The position numbers and the translations under genes were made by a program. Shown piece by piece: positions 26,522-35,001 of a DNA stretch of 64,000 nt. This stretch comes from Paucibacter aquatile (GTDB taxonomy: Bacteria; Pseudomonadota; Gammaproteobacteria; Burkholderiales; Burkholderiaceae_C). Position 1 is the stretch's first letter. Each line of letters opens with the position of its first letter. The stretch spans positions 3,534,001 through 3,598,000 of the forward strand of contig NZ_POSP01000003.1 in the NCBI RefSeq assembly GCF_002885975.1. The letters are read 5' to 3'. Under the pieces are notes generated by a model. The model searched no databases, was not told the DNA's origin, and saw only the letters and a program-made list of their open reading frames with translations.

Positions 26522-28264
26522 ATGAATCCTCTTGCTTCGTTTTCATCTCCCTTGGCCGTGATGCTGCCGCGTCTGAGCGTGCTGGCGCTGGCGGCGACCC
26601 TGGCGGCCTGTTCGACGACGGCGAACTCGCCGGCTGCCGCTCCGACGGCCCCCTCGGCCACGGCCGCTCAGGCCACCAAGGCGCCGCCCAAGCTGATCGT
26701 GTTCCTGGTGGTGGACGGCTTGCCCATGCGCCAGGTCACGGCCTACCGCGAGCAGCTGCAGCCCGATGGCTTCCGCCGCTTCCTGGACCAGGGGGTCTGG
26801 TTCTCGGACGCCCGCTACGCGCACGGCCACACCGTCACCGCCGCCGGCCACGCCACCATGCTGACCGGCGCCTACCCGCAGCGCAGCGGCATCATCAGCA
26901 ATGAGTGGAACGACGCGCAGACCTTCGCCCCGGTCTACAACACCGGCGACACCGCCTACCGCTACATCGACCACAAGACCGACCCGCTGGCCGGTACCAG
27001 CCCGCGAAGTCTGCGCGCCGAAACGGTGGGCGATGTGCTGCGCGGCCTGCAGCCGGCATCCAAGGTGATCGGCATTTCGGGCAAGGACCGCGGCGCCATC
27101 CTGCCGGCCGGCCACAAGGGCACGGCGTACATGTACATGAGCGAGGATGGCCAGTTCGCCTCCAGCACCTACTACATGCAAAGCCACCCGCAATGGGTGC
27201 GCGACTTCAACGCCGCCAAGCCGGCCGATGCCTTCTTCGGCAAGGCCTGGGCGCCGCTGCTGCCCGAAGCCGCGTATGCGGGCTCGGTGCCCGACGGCCA
27301 ACCCTGGCAGTACAACGGTGGCAATGGCAACAAGCTGCCTGCGGTGCTGGGCGCCCAGATGGACGGCCCCGGCCCGCGCTTCTACGGCAACATCCTGCCC
27401 AGCCCTTTCGGCGATGAGCTGACCCTGGCTTTCGCCCGGGCTGCCATAGCCGGTGAGCAGCTGGGCGCCGATGCACAGACCGACATCCTCTCGGTCAGCC
27501 TGTCCAGCCACGACTACGTCAACCACGCCTTCGGCCCCGAGTCGCGCCTCTCGCATGACCATTTCCTGCATCTGGATCGTTATCTGCAGGGCTTCTTCCG
27601 TGACTTGGATGCCAAGCTCGGTCGCGACAACTACCTGGTGATGCTGACCGCCGACCATGGCTTTGCCGACTCGCCCGCCTGGGCCAAGACCCAGGGCCGC
27701 GATGCCGACCTGCTGAACCCCGGTGTGGTGATGAGTCAGCTCAACACCGGCCTGGTACAGAAGTTCGGCCCGGGCCGCTGGGCGGTGAGCTTCTCGGCCG
27801 CCGGCGTGCTCTTCGATCACAAGCTGATCAAGGAGCGCGGCCTGGCCCCGAGCGCGGTGCACGAAGAAGCCGCCCGCCTGCTGCGCGGCATGGACGGCGT
27901 CGTCGCCGCCTTCACGCCCGAGCAGCTGCGCGGCAGCGACAGCACCACGCCCTTCCTCGACGCCATGCGCAAGGCCTGGCACCCCGAGGTGTCGGCGCCG
28001 GTGCAGTTCGTCATCAAGCCCAACTGGCTGTTCAGCTCGCGCGTGGGCGGCAGCTCGCACGGCACGCCGCACCGTTACGACCAACACGTGCCCATCCTGA
28101 GTTGGGGCCCGGCCTGGGTCGGCCGCGGTGAGGTGAAGACGCCGGTGGAGGTGGTGGACATTGCTCCGACCTTGGCGCAGATCCTGCGCGTCCCGGCGCC
28201 AGCGCAGTCTCAGGGCAAGCCCTTGCCCTTGCCCTTGCCGCTGCCGCAGGCGGCCGCTCGTTGA
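26522..28264 (+). CDS. alkaline phosphatase superfamily lipoprotein (PafA-like)
   Basis: Exported phosphatase or phosphodiesterase, about 580 residues. Lipobox LAAC near residue 31 predicts membrane anchoring. The metal-binding signature of the alkaline phosphatase superfamily is complete: D in VVDGLP, nucleophile T106 in VTAAGHATMLTG, D and H in SSHDYVNHAFG, DH in TADHGFAD, and a C-terminal His in SHGTPHRYD. The order and loop lengths fit PafA-type phosphate-monoester hydrolases. The C terminus is a Pro-Leu repeat (PLPLPLPLP). Its stop codon overlaps the ATG of the ABC exporter gene (TGATG), suggesting translational coupling. Start is uncertain as no ribosome-binding site precedes 26522. Confidence 0.88.
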   Translation: MNPLASFSSPLAVMLPRLSVLALAATLAACSTTANSPAAAPTAPSATAAQATKAPPKLIVFLVVDGLPMRQVTAYREQLQPDGFRRFLDQGVWFSDARYAHGHTVTAAGHATMLTGAYPQRSGIISNEWNDAQTFAPVYNTGDTAYRYIDHKTDPLAGTSPRSLRAETVGDVLRGLQPASKVIGISGKDRGAILPAGHKGTAYMYMSEDGQFASSTYYMQSHPQWVRDFNAAKPADAFFGKAWAPLLPEAAYAGSVPDGQPWQYNGGNGNKLPAVLGAQMDGPGPRFYGNILPSPFGDELTLAFARAAIAGEQLGADAQTDILSVSLSSHDYVNHAFGPESRLSHDHFLHLDRYLQGFFRDLDAKLGRDNYLVMLTADHGFADSPAWAKTQGRDADLLNPGVVMSQLNTGLVQKFGPGRWAVSFSAAGVLFDHKLIKERGLAPSAVHEEAARLLRGMDGVVAAFTPEQLRGSDSTTPFLDAMRKAWHPEVSAPVQFVIKPNWLFSSRVGGSSHGTPHRYDQHVPILSWGPAWVGRGEVKTPVEVVDIAPTLAQILRVPAPAQSQGKPLPLPLPLPQAAAR

Positions 28265-30096
28265 TGCGCTTCGCCTGGTTCGAGCGTCGGGTCGATCCCT
28301 TCCCGGACGCGCCGCCGCCGCGGCCGCCGCAGGGCTTCTTTCCCTTCGTCTGGTCGGCCACGCAGGGCATGCGCGGCCTGATCCTGGCCATGACCCTGCT
28401 GACGGCCGGCATCGGCGCTTTCGAGGCCCTGCTCTTCGCCATGCTGGGCTCGGTGGTGGATGTGCTCAGCCAGGTGGCGCCCGAGCGGCTCTGGGCGCAG
28501 GAAAAGGGCCGGCTGGCCCTGCTGGCCGGCATCCTCTTGCTGAGCCCTCTGCTGATCGCTCTGCAGGCCCTGAGCAAGTACCAGGGCCTGTCGGCCAACT
28601 TCCCCATGCGCCTGCGCTGGAACTTCCACCGCCATCTGCTCGGCCAGAGCATGAGCTTCTTTGCCGACGAGTTCGCCGGCCGGGTCTCGGCCAAGCTGAT
28701 GCAGACGGCGCTGGCGGTGCGCGATTGCGTGTTGATCGTCACCGACATCCTGGTCTTCATCACCATCTACTTCATCACCATGCTGGGCGTGGTGGGCAGC
28801 TTCGATCTGGTGCTGGTCCTGCCCTTTCTGGGCTGGCTGCTCTGCTACGGCCTGGCGCTGTATTTCTTCGTGCCGCGCCTGGGCCGGGCGGCCAGTGCGC
28901 AGGCCGATGCGCGCAGCCTGATGACCGGCCGCATCACCGACGCCTACACCAATATCAGCACCGTCAAGCTGTTCTCGCACAGCCAGCGCGAGGCGCAGTT
29001 CGCGCGCAGCGCCATGCAGGAATTCCTGGGCACGGCCTACCGGCAGATGCGCCTGGTCAGCGGCTTCGAGGTGGTCAACCATGTGCTGTCCATGGGCCTG
29101 ATCGCCAGCACCGCCGGCATGACGCTGTACCTGTGGATGCAGGGCCAGGTCGGTGTCGGCGCGGTGGCGGCGGCCACGGCCATGGCCTTGCGCCTGAACG
29201 GCATTGCCCACTGGATCATGTGGGAGATGTCCAGCCTGTTTGAGCACATCGGCACGGTGCAGGACGGTATCAGCACCCTGGCCCGCGATGTGGCCGTGCG
29301 CGATGTCGAGGGCGCACAGGCCTTGCAGGTCAGCCGCGGCGAGATCCGCTTCGAGCAGGTCAGCTTCGCCTACGGCGGCACGAAGCCGGTGCTGAAAGCA
29401 CTGGATCTGCAGATCCGCGCCGGCGAGAAGATTGGCCTGGTCGGCCGCTCGGGCGCCGGCAAGTCCACCTTGGTCAATCTGCTCTTGCGCTTCCATGACC
29501 TGGAGCAGGGCCGCATCCTGATCGACGGCCAGGACATCGCCGGCGTGAGCCAGGACAGCCTGCGCGCCCAGATCGGCATGGTCACGCAGGACACCTCGCT
29601 GCTGCACCGCTCGGTGCGCGACAACCTGCTCTACGGCCGGCCCGATGCCGACGAGGCGCAGATGCGCCGGGCCGCCGAGCGGGCTGAGGCCATGGCCTTC
29701 ATCAAAAGCCTCAGCGACCCCAAGGGCCGCAGCGGCTTCGAAGCCCATGTCGGCGAGCGCGGCGTCAAGCTCAGCGGTGGCCAGCGGCAGCGCATCGCCA
29801 TCGCCCGGGTGATGCTCAAGGACGCGCCCATCCTGCTGCTGGACGAGGCGACCAGCGCCCTCGATTCGGAAGTCGAAGCCGCCATCCAGACCAGCTTGTA
29901 CCGGCTGATGGAGGGCAAGACCGTGGTGGCGATCGCCCACCGGCTGTCCACCATCGCCGCCATGGACCGCCTGATCGTGATGGACCAGGGCGAGATCGTC
30001 GAGCAGGGTGACCACGCCAGCCTTCTGGCCCAGGGCGGCTTGTACGCCCGCTTGTGGGCGCACCAGAGTGGTGGTTTCCTGGGCGAATCGGACTGA
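28264..30096 (+). CDS. ABC exporter, fused membrane and ATPase domains
   Basis: Inner-membrane type IV ABC exporter half-transporter, 610 residues. Six membrane helices occupy about residues 30-320. The ATPase domain has Walker A GRSGAGKST at 394-402, signature LSGGQRQR starting at 503, Walker B ILLLDEATSALD near 523 and an H-loop His (VAIAHRLSTI). The protein should work as a dimer. Substrate unknown; the layout is that of the MsbA/multidrug group. The ATG overlaps the stop of the phosphatase gene by one base. Confidence 0.94.
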   Translation: MRFAWFERRVDPFPDAPPPRPPQGFFPFVWSATQGMRGLILAMTLLTAGIGAFEALLFAMLGSVVDVLSQVAPERLWAQEKGRLALLAGILLLSPLLIALQALSKYQGLSANFPMRLRWNFHRHLLGQSMSFFADEFAGRVSAKLMQTALAVRDCVLIVTDILVFITIYFITMLGVVGSFDLVLVLPFLGWLLCYGLALYFFVPRLGRAASAQADARSLMTGRITDAYTNISTVKLFSHSQREAQFARSAMQEFLGTAYRQMRLVSGFEVVNHVLSMGLIASTAGMTLYLWMQGQVGVGAVAAATAMALRLNGIAHWIMWEMSSLFEHIGTVQDGISTLARDVAVRDVEGAQALQVSRGEIRFEQVSFAYGGTKPVLKALDLQIRAGEKIGLVGRSGAGKSTLVNLLLRFHDLEQGRILIDGQDIAGVSQDSLRAQIGMVTQDTSLLHRSVRDNLLYGRPDADEAQMRRAAERAEAMAFIKSLSDPKGRSGFEAHVGERGVKLSGGQRQRIAIARVMLKDAPILLLDEATSALDSEVEAAIQTSLYRLMEGKTVVAIAHRLSTIAAMDRLIVMDQGEIVEQGDHASLLAQGGLYARLWAHQSGGFLGESD

Positions 30097-30124
30097 AGCG
30101 TCGTCAAGCGGCGCGCCTGCGCGC

Positions 30125-30955
30125 TCAGTCCGGTGCCTGGATCGGATGGCGGGCCGCGATGGCCGCCACCGTGCCGTCGCGCCGCATGGCCTCCCAGGTC
30201 TGCTGCAGGCGCAGAAGCAGGGCCGGGTCACTGTTCAGGCTCAGCGCCATCGACGGGCGCGATTCGGAAAAGCGCAGCAGCAGCTCGACCTCGCCCGGCT
30301 CGTAGCCAAACTGCCTCAGCATGCCCGGTGCCATGGTCTGGTTCAGCGCCACCAGCTCGGTGCGCTCGGCAAAGAAGCGCCGCAACATGCTGCCATAGTC
30401 GCCGCTGCGGTCCAGCTGGGCGCTGACCTGTGGGCCCAGGGCCAGCAGCTCGCGCTCGGAGACATCGTCCTTGACCACGCCGATCCGGTAGCTGCCCAGC
30501 TGCTGCAGGCTGCTCAGGCGCACATCGTCGCGGCGCTTGAGCCGGTAGAGGGCGCCGTAGCGCACGGCCGTCTGACCCACCCAGAGGTAGTGGCGCTCGC
30601 GCTCGGGCAGGCGCACCACGGCCGGAATCAGCACATTGGCTTCAAGTTGGGCGCGCTTCAGGATGCGCGGCCAGGAGCTGAATTCGTAGCTGCAGTCGAG
30701 CCGCGCGCGTTCGCACAGCTGCTGGGTCAGATCGACGGCATAGCCCTGGGGCCGGTCCCCGGGGCCACGCTGCGAATAGGGCGGCAGGTCTTGCAGCAGC
30801 ACGGTCAGGCGGCCGGCCTCGGCGCCGGCCGATGTTGCGGGCGTTGTGGCGGGCGGTGGCGCCGCGTGTGCGGCGCCGGGCCAGCACCCGAGCAGGGGCG
30901 GCAGCAGGCTGGCCGCCAGCAGGGCGTGCAAACGGGATCGGCGAGCGGGCTGCAT
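30125..30955 (-). CDS. periplasmic amino-acid-type solute-binding protein (SBP_bac_3), orphan
   Basis: A 276-residue exported protein of the SBP_bac_3 class. A signal peptide ends near AAHA (residue 31), and the binding domain begins with RLTVLLQDLPPYSQRG and the typical GYAVDLTQQL. No transporter permease or ATPase gene is adjacent, so it may sense rather than import, or work with a distant transporter. It is a clear paralogue of the protein at 33861-34652: both end with a nearly identical RDGTVAAIAARHP segment followed by a short tail with a final Asp. It is convergent with the ABC exporter gene. Confidence 0.87.
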   Translation of the reverse strand: MQPARRSRLHALLAASLLPPLLGCWPGAAHAAPPPATTPATSAGAEAGRLTVLLQDLPPYSQRGPGDRPQGYAVDLTQQLCERARLDCSYEFSSWPRILKRAQLEANVLIPAVVRLPERERHYLWVGQTAVRYGALYRLKRRDDVRLSSLQQLGSYRIGVVKDDVSERELLALGPQVSAQLDRSGDYGSMLRRFFAERTELVALNQTMAPGMLRQFGYEPGEVELLLRFSESRPSMALSLNSDPALLLRLQQTWEAMRRDGTVAAIAARHPIQAPD

Positions 30956-31006
30956 GGCCTCGATTTTGCGGTGTTTGCCCGGCGGTTGCGCAGCATCGGC
31001 GGCGGT

Positions 31007-31936
31007 TCAGTCCGCCAGGAAGATCCGGTCGCGCCCCTCGGCCTTGGCCTGGTAGAGCGCCGTGTCGGCCCGTGCCAGCAAGGTGTTGGCGCTTTCGCCC
31101 CAGATGGCCTGGGTCAGGCCAATCGAACAGGTGTAGCCGCGTGACGCTGGGTCGGCGGGCCCCTCCAGCGGCCGGGCCTTGCGCACCCGATCCTGCAAGC
31201 GCTCCATGATGGCCTGGGCCTGGGGCGCCCCGGTGGCGGGCAGGATCAAGAGGAACTCTTCACCGCCGATGCGGGCGCAGCCGTCCTCACGGCGGATGCT
31301 GGCCTGCAGCTGGCGGGCGAAATCGCAGAGCACACGGTCGCCGGCCGCGTGGCCGAGGCCGTCGTTGATGGCTTTGAAATGGTCCAGGTCCAGCACGGCA
31401 ATGCACAGCGGCCAGGGCTCGCTGCGCGAGAGCACATCCTGCAGCATCTGCATGCCGTGGCGGCGGTTGCTCAGGCCGGTCAGCGGGTCGGTCTGGGCCG
31501 CGGCCAGGGCGCGCACATGGGCCAGGCGCAAGGAGCGGTTGTCCTGGCGCAGGTTGGTGATGTCGCTGGCCACCAGCAGCATCCAGCCCTGGGCCTGCAC
31601 GGTTTCGGTGACCCAGAGCCAGCGGCCGTCGCACAGGTCCACCTCGAAGGCGCGGTAGGGCAGCTTGCCGCGGCGGTTGCTGACGGCGCTGATCCAGGCC
31701 TCGATGTCCTCGGTTTCGATCAGCGCGCCACGGCCGTGGGCATGGTTGTCGCGCATCATGTCGGCCCAGGTCAGCAAACCATCAGGTTCGACGCAATAGG
31801 CCTCCCGGAAGGCCGGGTTGGCATGGCAGAGCACATCGCGTGCATCAAACAGCGCCACCAGCAGCGGGCTCTGCTCTTGCAGTTCCAGCAGGGTCTCGGC
31901 CAATCCCGAGGGCAAGCGCGCGGGGGCAGTGGTCAT
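31007..31936 (-). CDS. diguanylate cyclase with PAS-like sensor domain
   Basis: Cytoplasmic enzyme making cyclic di-GMP, 309 residues. A PAS-like domain covers about residues 10-130. The GGDEF domain follows with an intact active site, GGEEF at 224-228, and an inhibitory I-site RRED exactly five residues before it, so product feedback is expected. No membrane helix is present. ATG at 31936 is chosen with a GGAG upstream; the frame runs to 32062 but overlaps the end of the DUF2807 gene. It lies 51 bases upstream of the solute-binding protein gene at 30125-30955 on the same strand, so a shared transcript is possible. Confidence 0.93.
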   Translation of the reverse strand: MTTAPARLPSGLAETLLELQEQSPLLVALFDARDVLCHANPAFREAYCVEPDGLLTWADMMRDNHAHGRGALIETEDIEAWISAVSNRRGKLPYRAFEVDLCDGRWLWVTETVQAQGWMLLVASDITNLRQDNRSLRLAHVRALAAAQTDPLTGLSNRRHGMQMLQDVLSRSEPWPLCIAVLDLDHFKAINDGLGHAAGDRVLCDFARQLQASIRREDGCARIGGEEFLLILPATGAPQAQAIMERLQDRVRKARPLEGPADPASRGYTCSIGLTQAIWGESANTLLARADTALYQAKAEGRDRIFLAD

Positions 31937-32000
31937 CAGGGGGCAACTCCGGCGAATGCCTGCATTCTGCGGCATCCGCGCCCCCACGGAGCGCAGTGGT

Positions 32001-32816
32001 TCAGCGGCGGCTGATTTCGCCCGAGCCGCTGATGGATTGGCGCAACTGTGGCCGGCCGGCATAGCTGAGGTCGCCGGAGCCGCGCAGATTGGCGTCCAGG
32101 CTTTCAGACACGCCCAGGGCCAGGTCGCCCGAGCCGCTCAGTTCGGCCTTGATGCTGCGTCCGCTGAGCGCACGGGCGTCGACATCGCCGGAGCCGTTCA
32201 AGCTCCAGACCTGGTTCTCAGCGCGGCCGGCCACCTGCACATCGCCCGAGCCGTTGAGGCTGGCGTTGAGCTCCTTGACCTCCAGCAGACCGACCCGTAC
32301 ATCGCCCGAGCCTTGCAGACTCAGGCTGAGACGTTCACCCTTGAATCGGTCCAGATGCAGATCGCCCGAGCCATCGACCGTGATCTGCTGCAAGGCCTTG
32401 CTCTCGACCAGCACCGTGGGCGCCAGCCGGGTGCGGAACCCAGCATCCTTTTGCAGGCGGATGACCAGGGTGTCGCCCTCGACCTTGGTTTCGATCAGGG
32501 GCTCGATATTGTCATCGGCCGAAACCTTGACGTTGTCGTTGTTGCCCTGGCTGAGGCGCACGTCCAGCGAGCCCTCCAGGCGCAGCTTGCTGAAGGCCGC
32601 CACGCTGCGCGCTTTCTCGACCCGCTGGCCCGATCCCTTGATGCGCGGGCTGCCGCTGCCGTAGTCCTGGCTGCTGGTGAAGCTGGCGCTCCAGCCATTC
32701 TGTTCCTTCTTGATGCGCAGATTCCAGTCCACTTCCTCGGCCTGGGCGGCGCCGGCCAGCAGGCCCAGCCCCAGCAAGATGGAGGTCAGGAAACGGGTGG
32801 GTGAGGGCAGCAGCAT
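32001..32816 (-). CDS. DUF2807 exported protein with GSGD repeats
   Basis: Exported protein of 271 residues, signal peptide ending near AQA (residue 25). Residues about 150-271 contain seven short repeats with the core GSGD or GSGE (DGSGDLHL, QGSGDVRV, NGSGDVQV, NGSGDVDA, SGSGDLAL, RGSGDLSY, SGSGEISR). This is the pattern of the DUF2807 head domain, expected to fold as a beta-helix. The family has no established function; an envelope or adhesion role has been proposed. The ATG at 32816 has an AGGAG site seven bases upstream. It precedes the diguanylate cyclase gene on the same strand by 64 bases. Confidence 0.9.
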   Translation of the reverse strand: MLLPSPTRFLTSILLGLGLLAGAAQAEEVDWNLRIKKEQNGWSASFTSSQDYGSGSPRIKGSGQRVEKARSVAAFSKLRLEGSLDVRLSQGNNDNVKVSADDNIEPLIETKVEGDTLVIRLQKDAGFRTRLAPTVLVESKALQQITVDGSGDLHLDRFKGERLSLSLQGSGDVRVGLLEVKELNASLNGSGDVQVAGRAENQVWSLNGSGDVDARALSGRSIKAELSGSGDLALGVSESLDANLRGSGDLSYAGRPQLRQSISGSGEISRR

Positions 32817-32857
32817 GAGGCACTCCTGAAGCGCAGATGTAGGGATGGGCGCAGTGT

Positions 32858-32893
32858 CGACAGGCCTGTCGCAGCCGCCAAGCCGGCTGCGAC
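32858..32893. repeat. two adjacent inverted repeats in a divergent promoter region
   Basis: A perfect 14-base palindrome CGACAGGCCTGTCG at 32858-32871 overlaps a 10-bp inverted repeat (GTCGCAGCCG at 32868-32877 and CGGCTGCGAC at 32884-32893, six-base loop). They lie between the DUF2807 gene and the zinc peptidase gene. The two arms share bases, so only one could form at a time as a hairpin. They may also be protein-binding sites. Confidence 0.75.
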
Positions 32894-32954
32894 GGTCTGC
32901 AAGATCGGCAGGCTAGGATGCAACAGCGGCGCAGAAAGCCGTAGGAGGCATCGC

Positions 32955-33848
32955 ATGAAGTGGGAAGGTCAGCGCGAGAGCGACAACGTCGAGGACCGGC
33001 GCGGAGAGGGCCTGTCCGCCCGAGGTGGCTCGGGTCTGGGCGGCCTGGCCGGCGGCAGGGGGCTGAGTCTCGGCGGCGTGGTGCTGGCCTTGTTGCTGTC
33101 CTGGGCCCTGGGCATCAATCCCATGACCTTGCTGGGCCTGGCGCAGACCGGCGGCTCGGAACCAGCTCCGGCCGCCCGCCACGCACCTGCCGGGCCACCG
33201 GCCCAGGACGCCGGCGCGCGCTTTGTGCGCACCGTGCTGGCCGATACCGAGGATGTCTGGGACGCGTATTTCGCACGCAGCCAGCAGCGCTACGAGAGGC
33301 CCAAGCTGGTGCTGTTCAGCGGGCGCTCCGAGACGGGCTGCGGCACGGGCGAGGCGGCCATGGGGCCGTTTTACTGCCCGGCCGACCGCAAGGTCTACAT
33401 CGATCTGAGCTTTTACGACACCTTGCGAGACCGTCTGGGCGCGCCCGGCGACTTTGCGCAGGCCTATGTCATCGCCCATGAGGTCGGCCACCATCTGCAG
33501 AAGCTGCTGGGCACCAGCGACAAGATGGACCAGGCGCGCCGGCGCGTCAGCGAGCGCGACTACCGCGCCCTGAGCGTGCGCCTGGAACTGCAGGCCGACT
33601 GCTATGCCGGGGTTTGGGCCCACCATTCCCAGCGCAGCAAGGCCTGGCTGGAGCAGGGCGACATCGAGGAGGCCCTGAACGCCGCCGCACAGATCGGTGA
33701 CGACACCCTGCAGCGGCGCTCACAGGGCACGGTGGTGCCGGAGAGCTTCACCCACGGCAGCAGCGAGCAGCGCGTGCGCTGGTTCAAGCGCGGCCTCGAA
33801 GCGGGCGAGCTGCGCGCCTGCGACACCTTCAAGGCCGGCGCACTCTGA
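32955..33848 (+). CDS. YpfJ-family neutral zinc metallopeptidase
   Basis: Membrane-anchored zinc peptidase of 297 residues. A single helix near residues 38-58 (LSLGGVVLALLLSWALGI) follows a charged, Gly-rich N terminus. The catalytic motif HEVGHH is near residues 175-180, and E in LELQADC is the likely third ligand. The segment GPFYCPADRKVYIDLSFY is characteristic of the family. The ATG at 32955 has a strong GTAGGAGG site. The physiological substrate is unknown for this family. Confidence 0.92.
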   Translation: MKWEGQRESDNVEDRRGEGLSARGGSGLGGLAGGRGLSLGGVVLALLLSWALGINPMTLLGLAQTGGSEPAPAARHAPAGPPAQDAGARFVRTVLADTEDVWDAYFARSQQRYERPKLVLFSGRSETGCGTGEAAMGPFYCPADRKVYIDLSFYDTLRDRLGAPGDFAQAYVIAHEVGHHLQKLLGTSDKMDQARRRVSERDYRALSVRLELQADCYAGVWAHHSQRSKAWLEQGDIEEALNAAAQIGDDTLQRRSQGTVVPESFTHGSSEQRVRWFKRGLEAGELRACDTFKAGAL

Positions 33849-33860
33849 GCCGGGCCGGGC

Positions 33861-34652
33861 TCAGTCCAGGGCCACAAAGGGGTGGCGAGCGGCGATGGCC
33901 GCCACCGTGCCGTCACGTTTCATGCCGTCCCAGGCTTTCAGCAGCTGGTTGTGCAAAGCCTCGCCGCTGCTTCGGCTCAGGGCCATGAAGAGCGGGGTCT
34001 CGGACAGCTTCACCAGGGGCTCGATCTGCTTGTAGTCGTAGCCAAACTGCCCGGTCACTGTGGCCGCCACCGTGCTGTTCAAGGCGACCAGGTCATCGCG
34101 CTGGATGAAGAGCTTGCGCAGCATGGCGGCGTGGTCGGGGCTTCGGTCCAGCTGCTTGCCCAGCTCGAAGCCATGGGCCAGCAGGTCGCGCTCGGCCGCA
34201 TCTTCACGCACCACGGCGATGCGGTAGGCCTTGGCCGCCTCCAGCGTGGGCACTTGCACATCGGTGCGACTGCGCAGGCGGTAGAGGTAGACCCGGCGCG
34301 CGGCGGTGGGCCCCAACCACAAAAAGCTGGTCTCGCGCTCCGCCAAGCGGGCCATGCTGACCACCAGCACCCGCGGTTGTGACTGCGCGCGTTGGTAGAT
34401 CCGTGTCCAGGAGTTGAACTCGGCCCGGTAGCCGAGGCCTGCCCGCTTGAGCAACTCCTGCATCAGCTCCACCGCATAGCCCGCCGGCTGCCCGCTCGGG
34501 TCTTCGTAGGAGAAGGGCGGGACGGGTTCAAGCAGGACGGTCAGGGGCTCGGCATTGAGGGGGTTCGGCGTCTGTGCCGGCGCCGTGCCAGCCATGATCA
34601 AGCCGAGGCCCAGGAGCAGAGTTTTCAACAACACAAGACGGGAACTTCTCAT
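33861..34652 (-). CDS. periplasmic solute-binding protein (SBP_bac_3), paralogue of 30125-30955
   Basis: A 263-residue exported binding protein: signal peptide ending near APAQ (residue 27), then PLTVLLEPVPPFSYEDPSG and GYAVELMQEL, typical of SBP_bac_3. Like its paralogue it has the long central segment with RLAERET and ends RDGTVAAIAARHPFVALD. No ABC permease is adjacent. The duplicated orphan pair around the cyclase and DUF2807 genes suggests a sensory or envelope role, but that is inference. It is convergent with the zinc peptidase gene, 12 bases apart. Confidence 0.87.
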   Translation of the reverse strand: MRSSRLVLLKTLLLGLGLIMAGTAPAQTPNPLNAEPLTVLLEPVPPFSYEDPSGQPAGYAVELMQELLKRAGLGYRAEFNSWTRIYQRAQSQPRVLVVSMARLAERETSFLWLGPTAARRVYLYRLRSRTDVQVPTLEAAKAYRIAVVREDAAERDLLAHGFELGKQLDRSPDHAAMLRKLFIQRDDLVALNSTVAATVTGQFGYDYKQIEPLVKLSETPLFMALSRSSGEALHNQLLKAWDGMKRDGTVAAIAARHPFVALD

Positions 34653-35001
34653 CGATCGGAGCCTCTCCAGCGATGGGACCGGCTGGGCGGCCTCGACGCT
34701 CGTTCGGGGGGGCGAATAGTCCTATTGGGCCAGAAAGCCGTCCGGTGAAGCGGTCACGCGGCACATCAAGCCTTGATTTTGTGAGTAAAACCCCCGCCGA
34801 CCCCCCGAATTGAGGGCTCGGCCGACATCCATCCTCGGGCCTGCTTCCTCTACGATAGCGCCAGAGAAGGCTGGACAGTCCAGAGTCCGGCCGATCATGC
34901 CGTCTGCGACACTTCAGTTCTCGCACGACGGACAGGGTGAGCAGCCCAACTGTCGGCCCGCGAGCATTCCGCAAGCGCCGCACTGAAACAGAGGCAAGAA
35001 C
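34653..35001. other. intergenic region upstream of the HPr-rel-A-like cassette
   Basis: A 349-base gap holding the promoters of the divergent binding-protein gene and the Tat-protein gene. A TACGAT at 34851-34856 could be a -10 element for the cassette but has no good -35. The palindrome AATAGTCCTATT lies near 34717-34728. A GAGG precedes the GTG start at 35002. I see no further gene and no known riboswitch. Confidence 0.5.

Noticed and set aside
34653..35001. Cyclic-di-GMP (GEMM) riboswitch upstream of the cassette
   Set aside because: The GGGACGCAAAGCC-type core is absent; only scattered GC-rich pairs are seen.
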